From Panax quinquefolius (taxonomy: Eukaryota > Streptophyta > Magnoliopsida > Apiales > Araliaceae): DNA of 64,000 nt. The first letter of the stretch is position 1, and each line of letters begins with the position of its first letter. Location: the NCBI GenBank assembly GCA_020205615.1, contig CM035168.1, forward strand, positions 9,924,237 through 9,988,236, read 5' to 3'. Under the pieces are notes generated by a model. The model was given only the letters and a program-made list of their open reading frames with translations, was not told where the DNA came from and searched no databases. The translations under genes were made by a program, and so were the position numbers. Shown here in pieces: positions 25,396 to 36,031 of this stretch.

Positions 25396-25640
25396 CAACC
25401 TAAGTCGAAGAATCGAAATACGTAGCTTTCTAGGCTTAGTTGGTTATTATCGGAGATTCGTTGAAGGATATTCTCGAATCGCTATTCCATTAACGCAGCT
25501 GACTCGTAGAGATACAAAATTCGAATGGAGCAAGGAATGTGGGAAGAGTTTCGAAGAACTCAAGAGGAGACTCATTTCAGCACATGTTCTGATCATGCCA
25601 TCCTGAAAAGCGAACGTGGTAGGCGACGCGATGAGTAGAA
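25396..25640 (+). pseudogene. Element A RT C-terminus / RNase H junction remnant
   Basis: It reads VRSFLGLVGYYRRFVEGYSRIAIPLTQLTRR and then FEWSKEC...[19 protein letters not shown], the thumb/connection region of gypsy RT (compare [14 protein letters not shown] in C). RNase H is deleted: the sequence jumps near 25608 to the region equivalent to ANVVGDAMSRRSYA, the end of RNase H. Confidence 0.8.
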
Positions 25641-26600
25641 GATCATATGCGGAACGAAAAGCGATGATGTCAAGTATACGATAGAGCCAACTTTAATAGA
25701 AAAAGTTAAGATTGCTCAAGCCACCGACTTTGAGTGATGCGTATGAAGAAGAAAGAAGAAGGAGCTATTCCTAAGCGAGAATTGATGAAGAAGGAATACT
25801 TGAGTCCACTCTAGACTTTGTGTTCCTAACGACTGATTTGAAGTACAAGATTATGATGGAGGCACACAATCGCCATTTGCAATCCATCCTCGGAAGTACT
25901 AAAATGTATCGTGATCTTCGACATACATTTTGGTGGAACAATATGAAGAGAGAGATTGCAAAGTTTATCTCGATGTGTTTAACTTCCGCTAACGTGTAAA
26001 GGCGGAGCATCTTGTACCTAAGGGTCCGCTGCAACCACTTGAGATTCCGAATGGAAGTGGGAACACATTACTATGGATTTCGTTCTGGGTCTTCCTGCGG
26101 TTTCTCAAGGCATCAATGCTATTTGGGTTATTGTTGATTGATTAACCAAGTCCGCTTTCATTTCTTCACCGATACGAGAGACTTATTCCTTGAACGCCTT
26201 TCTCGTATGTACGTAAATGAGATTGTGAGATTGCATGGCATGCCAAGATCCATAGTTTTAGATCGTGACCCAAGATTCACTTCATGATTTTGGGTTAGAA
26301 AGCTATGGGCACGCAATTTACGATTATCTGGCTTGGCATACCATCCTCAAACGGATGGGCAATCGTAAAGGACTACTCAAACTCTTGAAGATATATTAAA
26401 ACTCGTGGTCCTAGATTTCAAAGGAAGTTGGGATAAGTACTTGCCATTGGTGGAATCCTCATACAACAATAGTTATTAAACAAATATAGGCATGGTTCCA
26501 TTCAAGCATTATATGGACGAAAATGTCGTTCTCCAATATGTTGGGATGAGGTGGGTGAAGCAACATTGTTGGGACCCGAAAGTTAGTAGTACGTATGACT
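25641..26600 (+). pseudogene. Element A integrase N-terminal and catalytic core, broken
   Basis: Pieces in several frames include the HH-CC region (HNRHLQS...YRDLRHTFWWNNMKREI, around 25861-25960) and the core start [13 protein letters not shown] (about 26048-26090). They also include the stretch near IWVIVD..TKSAFI, and the later [16 protein letters not shown] region (about 26500-26540). Integrase inserts the cDNA into the genome. Several stops and indels make this copy dead. It is the only integrase core in the window. Confidence 0.75.
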
Positions 26601-27145
26601 AATGATTCGACAACGATACAAACCAGACAAGATCGACAAAAGAGTTATGCGGATCTTCATCGAAAGGATGTGGAATTTAATGTAGGGGATCATGTATTGT
26701 TGCGAAGTTGCCCCACGGAAGGGTGTTACAAGATTTGGGAAGAGAGGAAAGCTCAATCCACGATTTATCGGTCCATTTCAAATTCTCGACCGAGTAGGAA
26801 ATGTAGCCTATAGACTTGCGTTACCTCAGAGTATGTCTCGTGTTCATAATGTGTTTCACATATCTCAGTATTTCAGAAATATGTGAAAGACCCGAACCAC
26901 GTTATAGAGTTAGAACCGGACGAGATAGCCAAAGACTTAACGTATGAGGAGGTACCAGTCAAGATTTTGGATAGGAAGGAGCATGTCCTACGCGCAAGAA
27001 AGGTTATACCACAAGTTAAAGTTTTGTGGAGGAATCATGCTATAGAGGAAATGACCGGAATTGAAAAGCGAAAATGAAAGCGAGGTATCCTCACCTTTTT
27101 GAAACACTGTATCGTCACGTCAATTTCGAGGACGAAATTTCATAA
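26595..27145 (+). pseudogene. Element A integrase C-terminus with chromodomain-like tail
   Basis: Order: QDRQKSYADLHRKDVEFNVGDHVLLR, then (frame change) RGKLNPRFIGPFQILDRVG and AYRLALPQSMSRVHNVFHIS (the GPY/F-type module), then a stop, then NHVIELEPDE, YEEVPVKILDRKEHVLR, VIPQVKVLWRNHAIEEMT and the final NFEDEIS ending with TAA at 27143-27145. This is the standard Ty3/gypsy chromovirus pol end; the chromodomain-like tail is thought to steer integration. At least three frame breaks are present. Confidence 0.85.
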
Positions 27146-27156
27146 GGAGGGGAGGT
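27143..27156 (+). other. Polypurine tract of element A
   Basis: AAGGAGGGGAGGT directly precedes the 3' LTR start TGTAAGACC at 27157 and overlaps the pol stop. It is the plus-strand primer site. Confidence 0.85.
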
Positions 27157-29992
27157 TGTAAGACCTCAAATTTTTAAATAAAAAGGAATTTCCTTTATTT
27201 ATTATTTTGAAATAGTAAGGGTTGATTTGATTAATGTGGATAGTTAAGGGTTAAATATGCAAATATTTCAAAATAAGCAAGTGGTTATAAAATATTCATT
27301 GTTGTTTGGGGAATATTCGTTTGGTCGTGGAATATTCGCATGCGGTCAAATATTCGTAAATGACGACAAGACAAACTATGTGTGGGCCCCATAACTTGAA
27401 AGCGATTGGATGAAGAAAACGACAAATATAAGTTGTTTTTAAATAACTATGTAGTTATTACATAATTATCATCTGTTGGAATACCGGTGGGTTAAAACAC
27501 ACTAATACGCCGTTGTTGAACAAGAAGCACACCAGTATTGCACCAATTAATTATTGATTCTTACGTGAAGAAAGCACTACTCAATAATGGTTACGTAATT
27601 ACTGCTCGATATTTTATCGAGTTAATAATTCTTGCGTTGATATTTTATATTCATTGTTGTTTCAATAATTGTCATTACAAAGATTTTTTATTATCGAAGC
27701 AATAATTCATATTATCTCGAATAATATTATTAGATAACATTATTGGCAATGTCTAGAAAGTTCTGCATAAGGAGAGGTTTGGTCACCTAATTGCTACCAA
27801 GAAGAAGAAATTCTTATTGGAAAGCCCCCTTTTTCCTGGGAACTGCGTGGTTGTCAATATTGTGATTCTGTAATATTATTTGTGAATAATTAATTATTGA
27901 TTTATATGATGAGGAAAATATTGATTTTATGTGGATATAGATGGAGAAAATTTTTAAAATGACAATTGTTGAAAATTAATATTTTATCTTTTCCGATAAA
28001 ATAATTCATTTAAATATATTATTTTAATAATATATTAACTCTGTGATATTTTTACAACGAATGTGGGATATATGAGTATACGAGGAGGAAGAGTATTTTG
28101 TTGTAATAAATGTTTAAAACATGTTAAACATGTCAATGGACCCCATTTATCGATCGAAAATTGATTATAGCTGTAAAAAATTGCCCGCTTGTGGATTTCG
28201 GTCAATTTCTGATTGGAATTTGGAAAAACTTTCTTCTGCAAAGTTGTAGAGAATTGAAATTCCTATAAAAACTCATGAGATTCGAATTTTCTGATGAAAG
28301 GGCTATTTATTATGAATTATTGAAGTTCAAACTCAAAATAATTGATTTTTGAAGTTTAAAATATTTAAAATTAGAAAAACATTTTTTCTTATTTTTTTCT
28401 AGAAGGTGGCATGTGTTTGATGGCTGAAATCAGATTCTAGACATGTGTAGAAGATAATATAATTATATTATTAATTTATTAAATTTTCTGCTTTGGTGTT
28501 CTAAGCAATTTCCTATAAATAGGGTGCTTAGGTTAGAATTGAAAATCACACCGTAAATCAAGTTTTCTCTCTATATATTATCGGCGTATTCTTGTGAGTA
28601 TTTTTTGAGTATACTTTGAGTATTGCTATACGGTGCTGCAAGTTCAAGTCATAGCCTTTATATCCTGTTTCAACTAAAGTACTTGCCTTTCGAGGTAAGG
28701 GATATTATTTTTTCAGAATGATATTATTTCTTCAATATCATTATCTTTGAAATGTTGATCTGAAGTTTTATCAAATTTGGAACTTTTTCATGTCTGGGTT
28801 ACTATTCACGGGTTACTATTCATGAGTTACTATTCACGAGTTACTATTCACGAGTTACTATTCACGAGTACTATTCACGTAAGCGTGAAGATGTTTTTGT
28901 GGAATTTCTATCTTTTGGTGTCTGAGTTACTATTCACGATACGGCACTATTCACGATACTACACTATTCACGATACGGTATTATTCAATTAAAAATAAAA
29001 TTTCTTCTTTTCGTCTAAAACATCTATTCGGATACTAACTCGATTGTATCCATGTTTTGATCATTCTTGAATTTTACACCACTATGATTATTTTTGAGGT
29101 ATTTTTTGGGCGTGGATAAAACCAAGTACTGAATCCTTAATCCTTAATCCTTGTCATTTTGTTTCAATCGATTCGCTTTCTTAAAAATATTTTTCATCAT
29201 CCTCGCCTTTAAATGATGATATTATTGAATATCTTTGGCTTTAGTAGTGCAAAGATAAATGATTTCTGAAGAATATCTTTGGCTCAGTAGTGCAAAAAGA
29301 TGAGCAGTGTGTTGAGATGAACATGATCGATTGATTAATATCTTTGGCTCAGAGTGCAAAGATGAACAGTGTTTAAATGAATACGACTAATCGATGAATA
29401 TCTTTGGCTCAGTAGAAAAAGATGAATATTTGATTCGTGATGCATATTGATTGATGTTACAGGGATAAAATATTGATGATGGACCGTTAAATTCATAGAT
29501 TATAGTAGATTTCATTCTCTACGTAACTCTTCTATGAATTATTATTTCAACATGCGAATATTGATCCGAAACTTGTTGTCTATCAGTATTCTATCGATTT
29601 TTCCTCGAAGACTAACGATAATTTGTTGTATATTATCTTAGTCATAATATTCTTTATCGGGCTAGTTGAGCTCACCCTTTCCTTGTTGTTCCATTTTTCT
29701 TCTCGTGGAGGCGAGAATGTAATGTAGTACTAGTCTGGGTATGGAATGAAGGTTCTAGAGAGAGTTGTTTAGTAGTCCTCACCATTTTTGTAAAATAATG
29801 AATCAATAATTATGATGGGGATTTATTTATGTGTGGATATTGTCTAGAAGACAATATTATATTTAAACTCATTAGTATATATTGTCGTATTTCACACGAC
29901 ATTTGTATTATTGAAGTTGTAGTTTGCTTCTTGTACCATGTATTTGGCGACTCAGAATGGGTGTTGTGTATACCTATTTTGGGGGCGTCACA
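27157..29992 (+). repeat. Element A 3' LTR (2836 bp)
   Basis: Collinear with 20388-23200. TATA at 28513-28522, GAG|GTAAGGG donor at about 28692-28700, TTACTATTCACG array at 28799-28987, stem-loop array at 29230-29425. It differs from the 5' LTR by many small indels, clustered for example around 27300-27400 and 27830-27850. Confidence 0.93.
28513..28522 (+). promoter_or_regulatory. TATA box of A 3' LTR
   Basis: CTATAAATAG, same context as 21723-21732. Confidence 0.55.
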
Positions 29993-29997
29993 GTAAT
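29993..29997. repeat. Target-site duplication of element A (right copy)
   Basis: GTAAT, identical to 20383-20387. Confidence 0.95.
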
Positions 29998-30039
29998 ATT
30001 TCGAGCCCAAAAATGTGCAATTATCGAAACTATATTTTC

Positions 30040-30049
30040 CTATAAATAG
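30040..30049 (+). promoter_or_regulatory. TATA box of B 5' LTR
   Basis: CTATAAATAG followed by AAGCTCATTC and a purine-rich GAGAGAAAGAAG leader. Confidence 0.6.
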
Positions 30050-30239
30050 AAGCTCATTCTTCCTTCATTTCTCACCAATTCACTAAAGCTATAAAGCAAT
30101 TATTATAGAGAAAAATTATAGAGAGAAAGAAGAAGAGAAGTCTACTACCTCACTATTCCAGTATCCAGTCTTCTTTTGAGGTAAGGGGTATTATTCTTTC
30201 GTATTCATGAAGAGAGTTATTTTCTTTTAATACTCGTAA

Positions 30240-30640
30240 GGGTTGTTATTCCATTATTTATTATTATGTTGGAATAACCTATCTATGCGAAGTACCGCAT
30301 ACATGATGAAATTCTTCTGTTATTCTATTTTTTATTATTCTGTTGGAATAACTTGTTTGTGCGATCTATCGCATGCCTGGTGAATTCTGTTGTTATTCTA
30401 TTCTTTATTATTCTCATTGAAATATCCCGTGCATGCGGATTACGCATGACTGGTTCCGCTTCTTTATTATTCTCATTGAATATTCGTGCATGCGTGCGGA
30501 TTACACATGACATAGTTCCGTTCTTTATTATTCTGTTGGAATATCCTGTTTGTGGAGATTATGCATGACCTGGTTCCATTCTTTATTATTCTGTTAGAAT
30601 AACCTGTCTATGTGGATTACCGCATGCATGGTGAATGATC
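30240..30640 (+). repeat. Tandem TTATTCC/GGAATAA hairpin array in B 5' LTR
   Basis: Six or seven units of about 60 bp, each with TTATTCTATT or TTATTCCATT, TTTATTATTCT, GGAATAAC or GAATATCC, then a CGCATGC-containing spacer. The arms pair as a stem. Related arrays: 11725-12150 (K), 45525-45728 (B 3' LTR), 47265-47760 (C). Confidence 0.75.
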
Positions 30641-30805
30641 CTTCGTATTCATTCTTTATTAAATTATGGAAATGATCTGTCTACGTGGATTATCGCATGG
30701 TGGGTGAAAATCCATTTGCAGCTTCGCATATTCTATTATACTCGTCTCAGATATCATTTCTTTTGTACTCGTCAAGGAATATCATTTTCTTTGGTATTTT
30801 TTATG

Positions 30806-31040
30806 AGTTACTATTCACGGGTTACGATTCACCCGATTACTATTCACTCTGGTATTATTCACTCGAGTATTTGGGGTACTTTTCGTGCCAGAGTACTATT
30901 CACAAGTTACTATTCACGGGTTACTATTCACCCAATTACGATTCACTCTAGTATCATTCACTCGGATAATCGGGACACTTTTCGTGTCGGGATACTATTT
31001 ATGGGGTACTATTCCTGAAGTACTATTCACGGGGTACTAT
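30806..31040 (+). repeat. TACTATTCAC array in B 5' LTR
   Basis: About a dozen imperfect ACTATTCACG/ACTATTCACC units. Confidence 0.75.
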
Positions 31041-32020
31041 TAACCCGAAAAATATACTTCTTTTCTATCCAAATTATTTTTGGTACATGAATATTATTCT
31101 TGAATTTTACTCTACAAAGCAGTATAATGTTGACAATTTGGACGTTATTGATTTCTGGATAAATTAAATTATAAATCTTTAAAATTTATCGTTGAACTTG
31201 TTTTATTGAATTATTATGTCATTGTCATCATCCTCATGCTTATATTGTGATTAAAGTCATCTTTGGCTTACGTGCATAAATGGACTTGGTATGATTATGA
31301 CCAGGGATTATTCGGTATAATCATGACCATAATGTGACGAATGATGTGGTAAAAGTCCTCATTGGCCTATAGTTCATTGATGGACAGTTGTTGGTATGAT
31401 TATGACCTGGGATTATTCGGTATAATCATGACCATTGATGATTACATGAATATCCTTGGTCGTAGTGCGGGGATGATTCGATTTTATTTATTGTTTGAGT
31501 CTTAGCGATAAAGTTGATGAAAAACTTTTAAATCATAGAAGATAGTAGATTTTATGCTCTACTTGACTCTTCTAATGGATTGCTTATTCCATTGCAGCTT
31601 GTTGATCTAAAATTTGTTGGCTATTGTATTCTATCGGTTGTTATCTCGTCAAGGCTAAGGATAATTTATTCGCATTATCTTAGTTATAATATTTCTTCTC
31701 GGGCTAGTTGAGCTCACCCTTTCTTTCACTGTTCTCTTCAGGAAATGAGAATATAGCTGGGACGAGTCGGGGAACGGATTAACAGTCCAGATGGTTGTTT
31801 TAGTAGTCCTCACTATTCTGTGAAATAGTGTGACAATAATTGTAATGAGGAAACCATTGAGTGTGGATATTGTCTAGATGGCAATATTCTTGTTTAAACT
31901 CTAAGCTATGTTTTGTCGTATTTTACATAACTGTTGTATAATTAAGTTGTATTTGAATTTATGTACCATGTATCTGGCGACTCAAGATGGGTGATGTATA
32001 CCTGTTTTGGGGATATCACA

Positions 32021-32040
32021 GTTGGTATCAAAGCTTAGGG
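32021..32040 (+). other. Primer-binding site of element B
   Basis: GTTGGTATCAAAGCTTAGGG directly follows the LTR; like TGGTATCAGAGC (initiator tRNA-Met type). Confidence 0.8.
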
Positions 32041-32207
32041 ATATGATCTCTGGCTGAGATGTGAGATAAGAACTAGGAGGGGAGAGACGGGGAATTCCTT
32101 CGCTAGTATGACCTACCTAAGTTTATTTGGTATTTAATTGGTTGGTCAGAGTATAGGGATAATATATGATATGTCAATTAACCCTTGTTTTGTGACAGTG
32201 TTTGAAA

Positions 32208-32364
32208 ATGGCATATGAAAATGTTGAGATCAGCAATGAAGCACATGAGATCGTTGAGTCACCAACGATCAATACCTAGGATAATGTGCAACAGGAAGAC
32301 AATAATCCTCAGGTAAATAACAACACCGATCAAATTCATGCAACATCAGGTAAGAGAGACTCCT
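32208..32364 (+). pseudogene. Element B gag N-terminal fragment
   Basis: The ATG at 32208 opens MAYENVEISNEAHEIVESPTI, then an in-frame TAG (near 32275). The sequence is collinear with 48940-49134 of C up to AGAGAGACTCCTG at about 32352-32364, where the foreign element J begins. The equivalent of C 49135-49605 (the gag core) is missing from B on both sides of J, so a deletion of about 470 bp accompanied or followed the insertion. Confidence 0.75.
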
Positions 32365-33219
32365 GGTTTTTTGTCGGTCAGAGTTAAACTCCCGTCGCCT
32401 CAACGGTATTCACCAGAATGCAGGGTATACTATACCAATGAGCTCAGCTTTTACAAACCATGCTCGGCAATACCCCACAAAGGTCCGATGCCGTCATTTC
32501 CAGGGTCACAATCCTAAACAATCCCCGGCGGGGGTTACAACGCCAAAGTTATCAACATCTATGTATCCCCGGCGGGGGTCACAACGCATATCTTTCAAAT
32601 ATCTACGTGTCCCCGGCGGGGTTTACAACGCAATGCAACCATTGATACACACATCAATGAAGGTTAAGCAGCCTTGACATTATATCAGCCGATGGCAAGT
32701 AAACCCATCGAAGCAACTTTGACTAGCAAAGGTTATAACATAAAGTTACCATTGACACATACATCAATGAAGGTCAAGCAGCCTTGACAATACACCCAGC
32801 AGGGATCTATCCGGTGATACACACATCAGCGAAGATCAGGAAACCCTGATAACAACAAACTATTGGTAGTAACTCCGATAGTATGAGGGAATATGTTATA
32901 CAAATCCTCAAACAGACAAAGCCTTATCCCCACAGATCTCTTCCACACAAGAGGTACCTCTATGGAGTATAAGCCAGTGTCTAGGATTCAAAACTTTGGT
33001 GGTAGTCTCAACGTCAATATCCTTGGAAACTTGGATTGCATGTCTAAGTCATCACTGATTGTCATCCCAGCAGGATTACATGATAATCATTCATACATCA
33101 TACATATGCATCATGTTGCTGCACATAGCATCATGTTTATCTTACTTGCATTTCAAGTGTCTAGGATTCTTTATCCTATCCATGCCTTGCATTGCATGAA
33201 TATGATAAAGAGGGGCATC
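32365..33219 (+). repeat. J left copy: 3' internal region with GC-rich minisatellite
   Basis: Collinear with 39121-40023. It contains spaced copies of CCCCGGCGGGG(G)TTACAACGC at about 32522, 32572 and 32610, then a purine tract at 33205-33216. No credible coding frame. Confidence 0.65.
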
Positions 33220-34160
33220 TGTAGACACTCGAAATTTTTTGCACTCTTATTACTAACATTGCAGGAGGGTAGATTTGTCTTTTGGAGAAAACCCTGAAAG
33301 ACAGCTTACATCCATTCTGGATAGAAGTTCAGTTTCAACCCGGAACACAAATCAGGAACGTCATTCCAACCCGGAACACAAACCGGGAATGTCATTTCTA
33401 ATCTCGGAGATAACCCCGAGATATGCAGATCAAAAGACCGGCAACAACACTGGAGAGGACAGTTCTGTCTTGGCGATAACACCTCAACGCTCAGTTCCAG
33501 TCCCAGAGACAACACTGGGAGTAGCAACCCCATCCTTGGTGATAGCCCCAAGGGATGCCATTGTAGTTTCGGCAATAACCCCGAAAATGCTTGTTTCAAA
33601 CATGTGGGATCAGCTTCAATCCAGATGACAGTGAGGCATACAAACAAGTAGCCCAATCTCAGATATAACCCTGAGCAACGTCTTCTTTCTACTTAAACCG
33701 GCGATAACCCCAGTGAGGAGTCACAACGTCATCTATCCATGTCAACAAGATGATATCGCGACATACCAACAAGTAGTCCAATCTCAGCTGTAACCTTGAG
33801 CAACGTTTACTTTCAACTCAAACCGGTGATAACCCCGGCAAGGAGTCAAGCGTCATCTTGTTCCTTCAACAATGGCACATCGCCTCAACACTTCATATAT
33901 ACATCCGACAATGTCCCACAAGAACCGAGGAATCCCGAGTGACTATTACGTGTGGTAGTACTTTGGATAAAATTTGAAGCTTGAAGACCATGGGCATAGA
34001 CCCCTCTTCCTGACTTCGTACAACCTCTAATCCATGTCATTGCGTAACTCTCAACACCAGTGGTCCGAAGAAGGTCAAATATACCTCGTTCGGATGCTCG
34101 GATTGAAGTTCTATAAGTTTGAACGGACATTACAGTGCATAAATGCACGTATTACGAGAC

Positions 34161-34256
34161 GACGGGACCCACGAGGCTCGGATCCACCACAACCAGCCGC
34201 AGGTACAACTGCGGCTACCGCAGGTGTATCTGCGGCCATCAGTCAATAAATATAGG
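34161..34256 (+). promoter_or_regulatory. Promoter-like block of J left LTR
   Basis: GGGACCCA, then GCCGCAG-GTACAA-CTGCGGC and CCGCAG-GTGTAT-CTGCGG stem-loops, then CAATAAATATAGG. The same order occurs at 40970-41068, and inverted at 38938-39022. Confidence 0.5.
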
Positions 34257-34771
34257 CTGAGGAGTCAGCCATTTGAAGGGAGGGAGAGAAGGGAAAAGGC
34301 GAGGAAGCCCTGTCCATTTTACTCTGCATACACATCTTTTGATTGTTTCCTCTTCTTTAAACACTAGGTAGCTCACATATAGCTATCTTTTATCCGTCAG
34401 GAGCTGAGTGTTTATCCATTTAAAGTCATAGAAGTCTACTTTGGCAGCCCACTATAAGCCTTCTTACATTTTATAAAGCCTTCTTCTTATATAAAGCACA
34501 CAATCGTTATACACATTGAGAGTCGTGTTTAGTGTGCGTTTGCCTCTGACTTCTATCTGGTGGTTTTCATTTTTGTCTCATATATATATACTAATATATG
34601 TATATATTTCATATATATGGACTAACATTATCGAAGTTATGCCTTGATTGAGCCTAGACTTTTGGTCCGAGCGTTTAATTGCTTATATATATATATATAT
34701 ATACTTATATATATAAATCGTGGTCGATCATCGATGAGCTCGGATTTATATCCTGCTTTTTAATTTAATTG

Positions 34772-34815
<44 letters not shown>
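34772..34815. repeat. (TA)n microsatellite in J left LTR
   Basis: TA run; shorter TA tracts also lie at about 34687-34702. Confidence 0.9.
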
Positions 34816-35032
34816 ATTGTTGTTGGACATATCCGAGGTGAGCATGGATTCACATCCGGTTAAGTTCTTTGCTTTTATATATATTTTATACATATATATA
34901 TTTACATTCTGTCAAGCCCGGAGCTCCTCCGTGGCTTTTTTACAAATTTTTTACACCGTCCTCCTCCGAAAAAAATTGTGTGTGCGCAGCGCCGACTCAT
35001 TGCCCCCTCATACGGGTGAAAATCCAGAACCG

Positions 35033-36031
35033 TCAAACCGACACATCACGGCCAAGGTGGTAAGTAATCATGCCCCTCAATCCAACCAGAGGGAGATAAT
35101 CCATGCCCGGAGCATGAGTAATGAAGCTGTAGGGTGAACTAAGCCCTGAACACGATAATATGGAAAATGGATCTCTAATCCCTGCCAGAAAAGCTGACCA
35201 CGATGCAGCATCTGTACACTCCGCAGGCTGAAAGGAGTATGCCATGACTATATCATGGGTGAAACAAAACCCCTGCCATCTAAATGTGCCAATCGGTCTC
35301 AAGTGTGAAATAAACCACACGTACAGCATGACCGAGCTACCTGTAAACACTCCTGTCGGATAAGTGCAGCAATATGTAGCTGACCTCAAGGTCTCTGCGA
35401 TGATCATCGATACAATGGTATGACCCTCCCTGAGAGCTCTCATTGCCATGACAACGCCAATATCTAGCTCATCCATGTACCGCGGCATGTAGACGTATGA
35501 CAATACGCATAGAAGCGGTACATCTACTTTGGCTGAACGCCATTGATCCTCCGGTGTGGTGAAATCCCCGGAATGCCGTGCATAGCTGTCCTCAGAGCCA
35601 AACCTGTCAAACAGGAAACGCTGGGATATAACATGGCCGGATGTAATCTCATCCTGGACCACTCTGCGCCTCAATCTGGTGAGGGTCATGAACTATCTGC
35701 TCATGTCTCCAATAGCCATATGCACGCAAGGTCCGTCCCGAAAGGACAAAGATCGTCAACCGCGTATACTCTCCAAAGTAGAGTCAACTCTCGGGTCCCA
35801 AATCGGAAACTCAAGCTCCGATACCTAGTGCTCTAGCATTCCCTCTACAAATCTGTGGGGAAACTCAAACATCAATGAGGTCATAGTATGCTACAGCAAA
35901 TCATCTACGATCACCATATCTGATGGTGATATACTATCATACCATGATCGCATACCAGCTACCACCACAAATGGTCGGGTATGATCAATACGGCTAACTG
36001 TCGAAGAAGACATCTGTACGGGCTGTGTCAT
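35033..36031 (-). pseudogene. DUF7745-type protein, antisense to the LTRs of J
   Basis: One frame runs on the minus strand from the ATG at 36031 to 35033, about 330 codons, with four in-frame stops in its first third (near DDLL, MLEH, SIRG and DMSR). After them 218 codons are open. Visible pattern: MFEFPHRFVEGM and FPIWDPRV near the start, then FLFDRFGSEDSYARH, VSMIIAETLRSATYC, YVWFISHLRPIGTF, and near the end MDYLPLVGLRG. This matches my memory of DUF7745, a plant family of unknown function often found in retrotransposons. It lies downstream of the PMD-like frame on the same strand. Extra ORFs in antisense between pol and the 3' LTR are known from the Tat lineage. It could also be a captured host gene fragment. 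Function unknown. Confidence 0.6.

Larger units (their letters stand above)
20388..29992 (+). mobile_element. Element A: structurally complete gypsy retrotransposon, 9605 bp
   Basis: It has a 5' LTR (20388-23200), PBS, degraded gag and pol, polypurine tract, 3' LTR (27157-29992) and a perfect 5-bp target duplication GTAAT. It lies inside the 5' LTR of B, the sequence of which continues without loss across the insertion. The internal region is only 3956 bp, against roughly 5-6 kb for intact relatives, because most of reverse transcriptase and RNase H is missing. The lineage, from the pol tail and long LTRs, is probably Tekay/Del-like chromovirus. Confidence 0.95.
29998..32020 (+). mobile_element. 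Element B 5' LTR, second part
   Basis: It continues the LTR interrupted at 20387: ATTTCGAGCCC follows GTAAT here exactly as it does, uninterrupted, at 45252-45270 in the other LTR of B. It contains TATA (30040), the donor GAG|GTAAGGGG (30178-30187), the TTATTCC/GGAATAA tandem hairpins (30240-30640), the TACTATTCAC array (30806-31040) and stem-loops. It ends GGGGATATCACA at 32020, slightly off the usual GGGGGCGTCACA. Confidence 0.88.
30181..32198 (+). other. Putative leader intron of element B
   Basis: Donor TGAG|GTAAGGGG; acceptor TTGTTTTGTGACAG at 32185-32198 with a branch-point-like TTAAC at about 32179; the gag ATG follows at 32208. The same pair of signals is kept in C and H. Inferred, not observed. 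Confidence 0.4.
33220..34965 (+). repeat. J left LTR, truncated at its 3' end
   Basis: It starts TGTAGACACTCGAAATTTTT after the purine tract and matches 40024-41755. It contains a promoter-like block at 34161-34256 (GGGACCCA, paired CCGCAG/CTGCGG hairpins, TATA-like AATAAATATAGG), followed by leader-like sequence and TA-rich repeats. The last kilobase of the LTR, present in the right copy, is missing; at 34966 the sequence switches to the antisense ORF region. Confidence 0.6.

Noticed and set aside
30240..30640. Regularly spaced repeats that superficially resemble a CRISPR array
   Set aside because: Plant LTR context, imperfect units of variable length, also present in other LTRs, no cas genes.
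32893..33297. 134-codon open frame, also open in the second copy at 39697-40101
   Set aside because: It crosses the inferred PPT/LTR boundary, most differences between the copies change the amino acid, and it has no recognisable motif. It is open in both copies because they are near-identical duplicates.
33275..33628. 117-codon frame in the J LTR rich in ITP repeats
   Set aside because: It translates the GATAACCCC minisatellite theme; the frame is not kept in the right copy.
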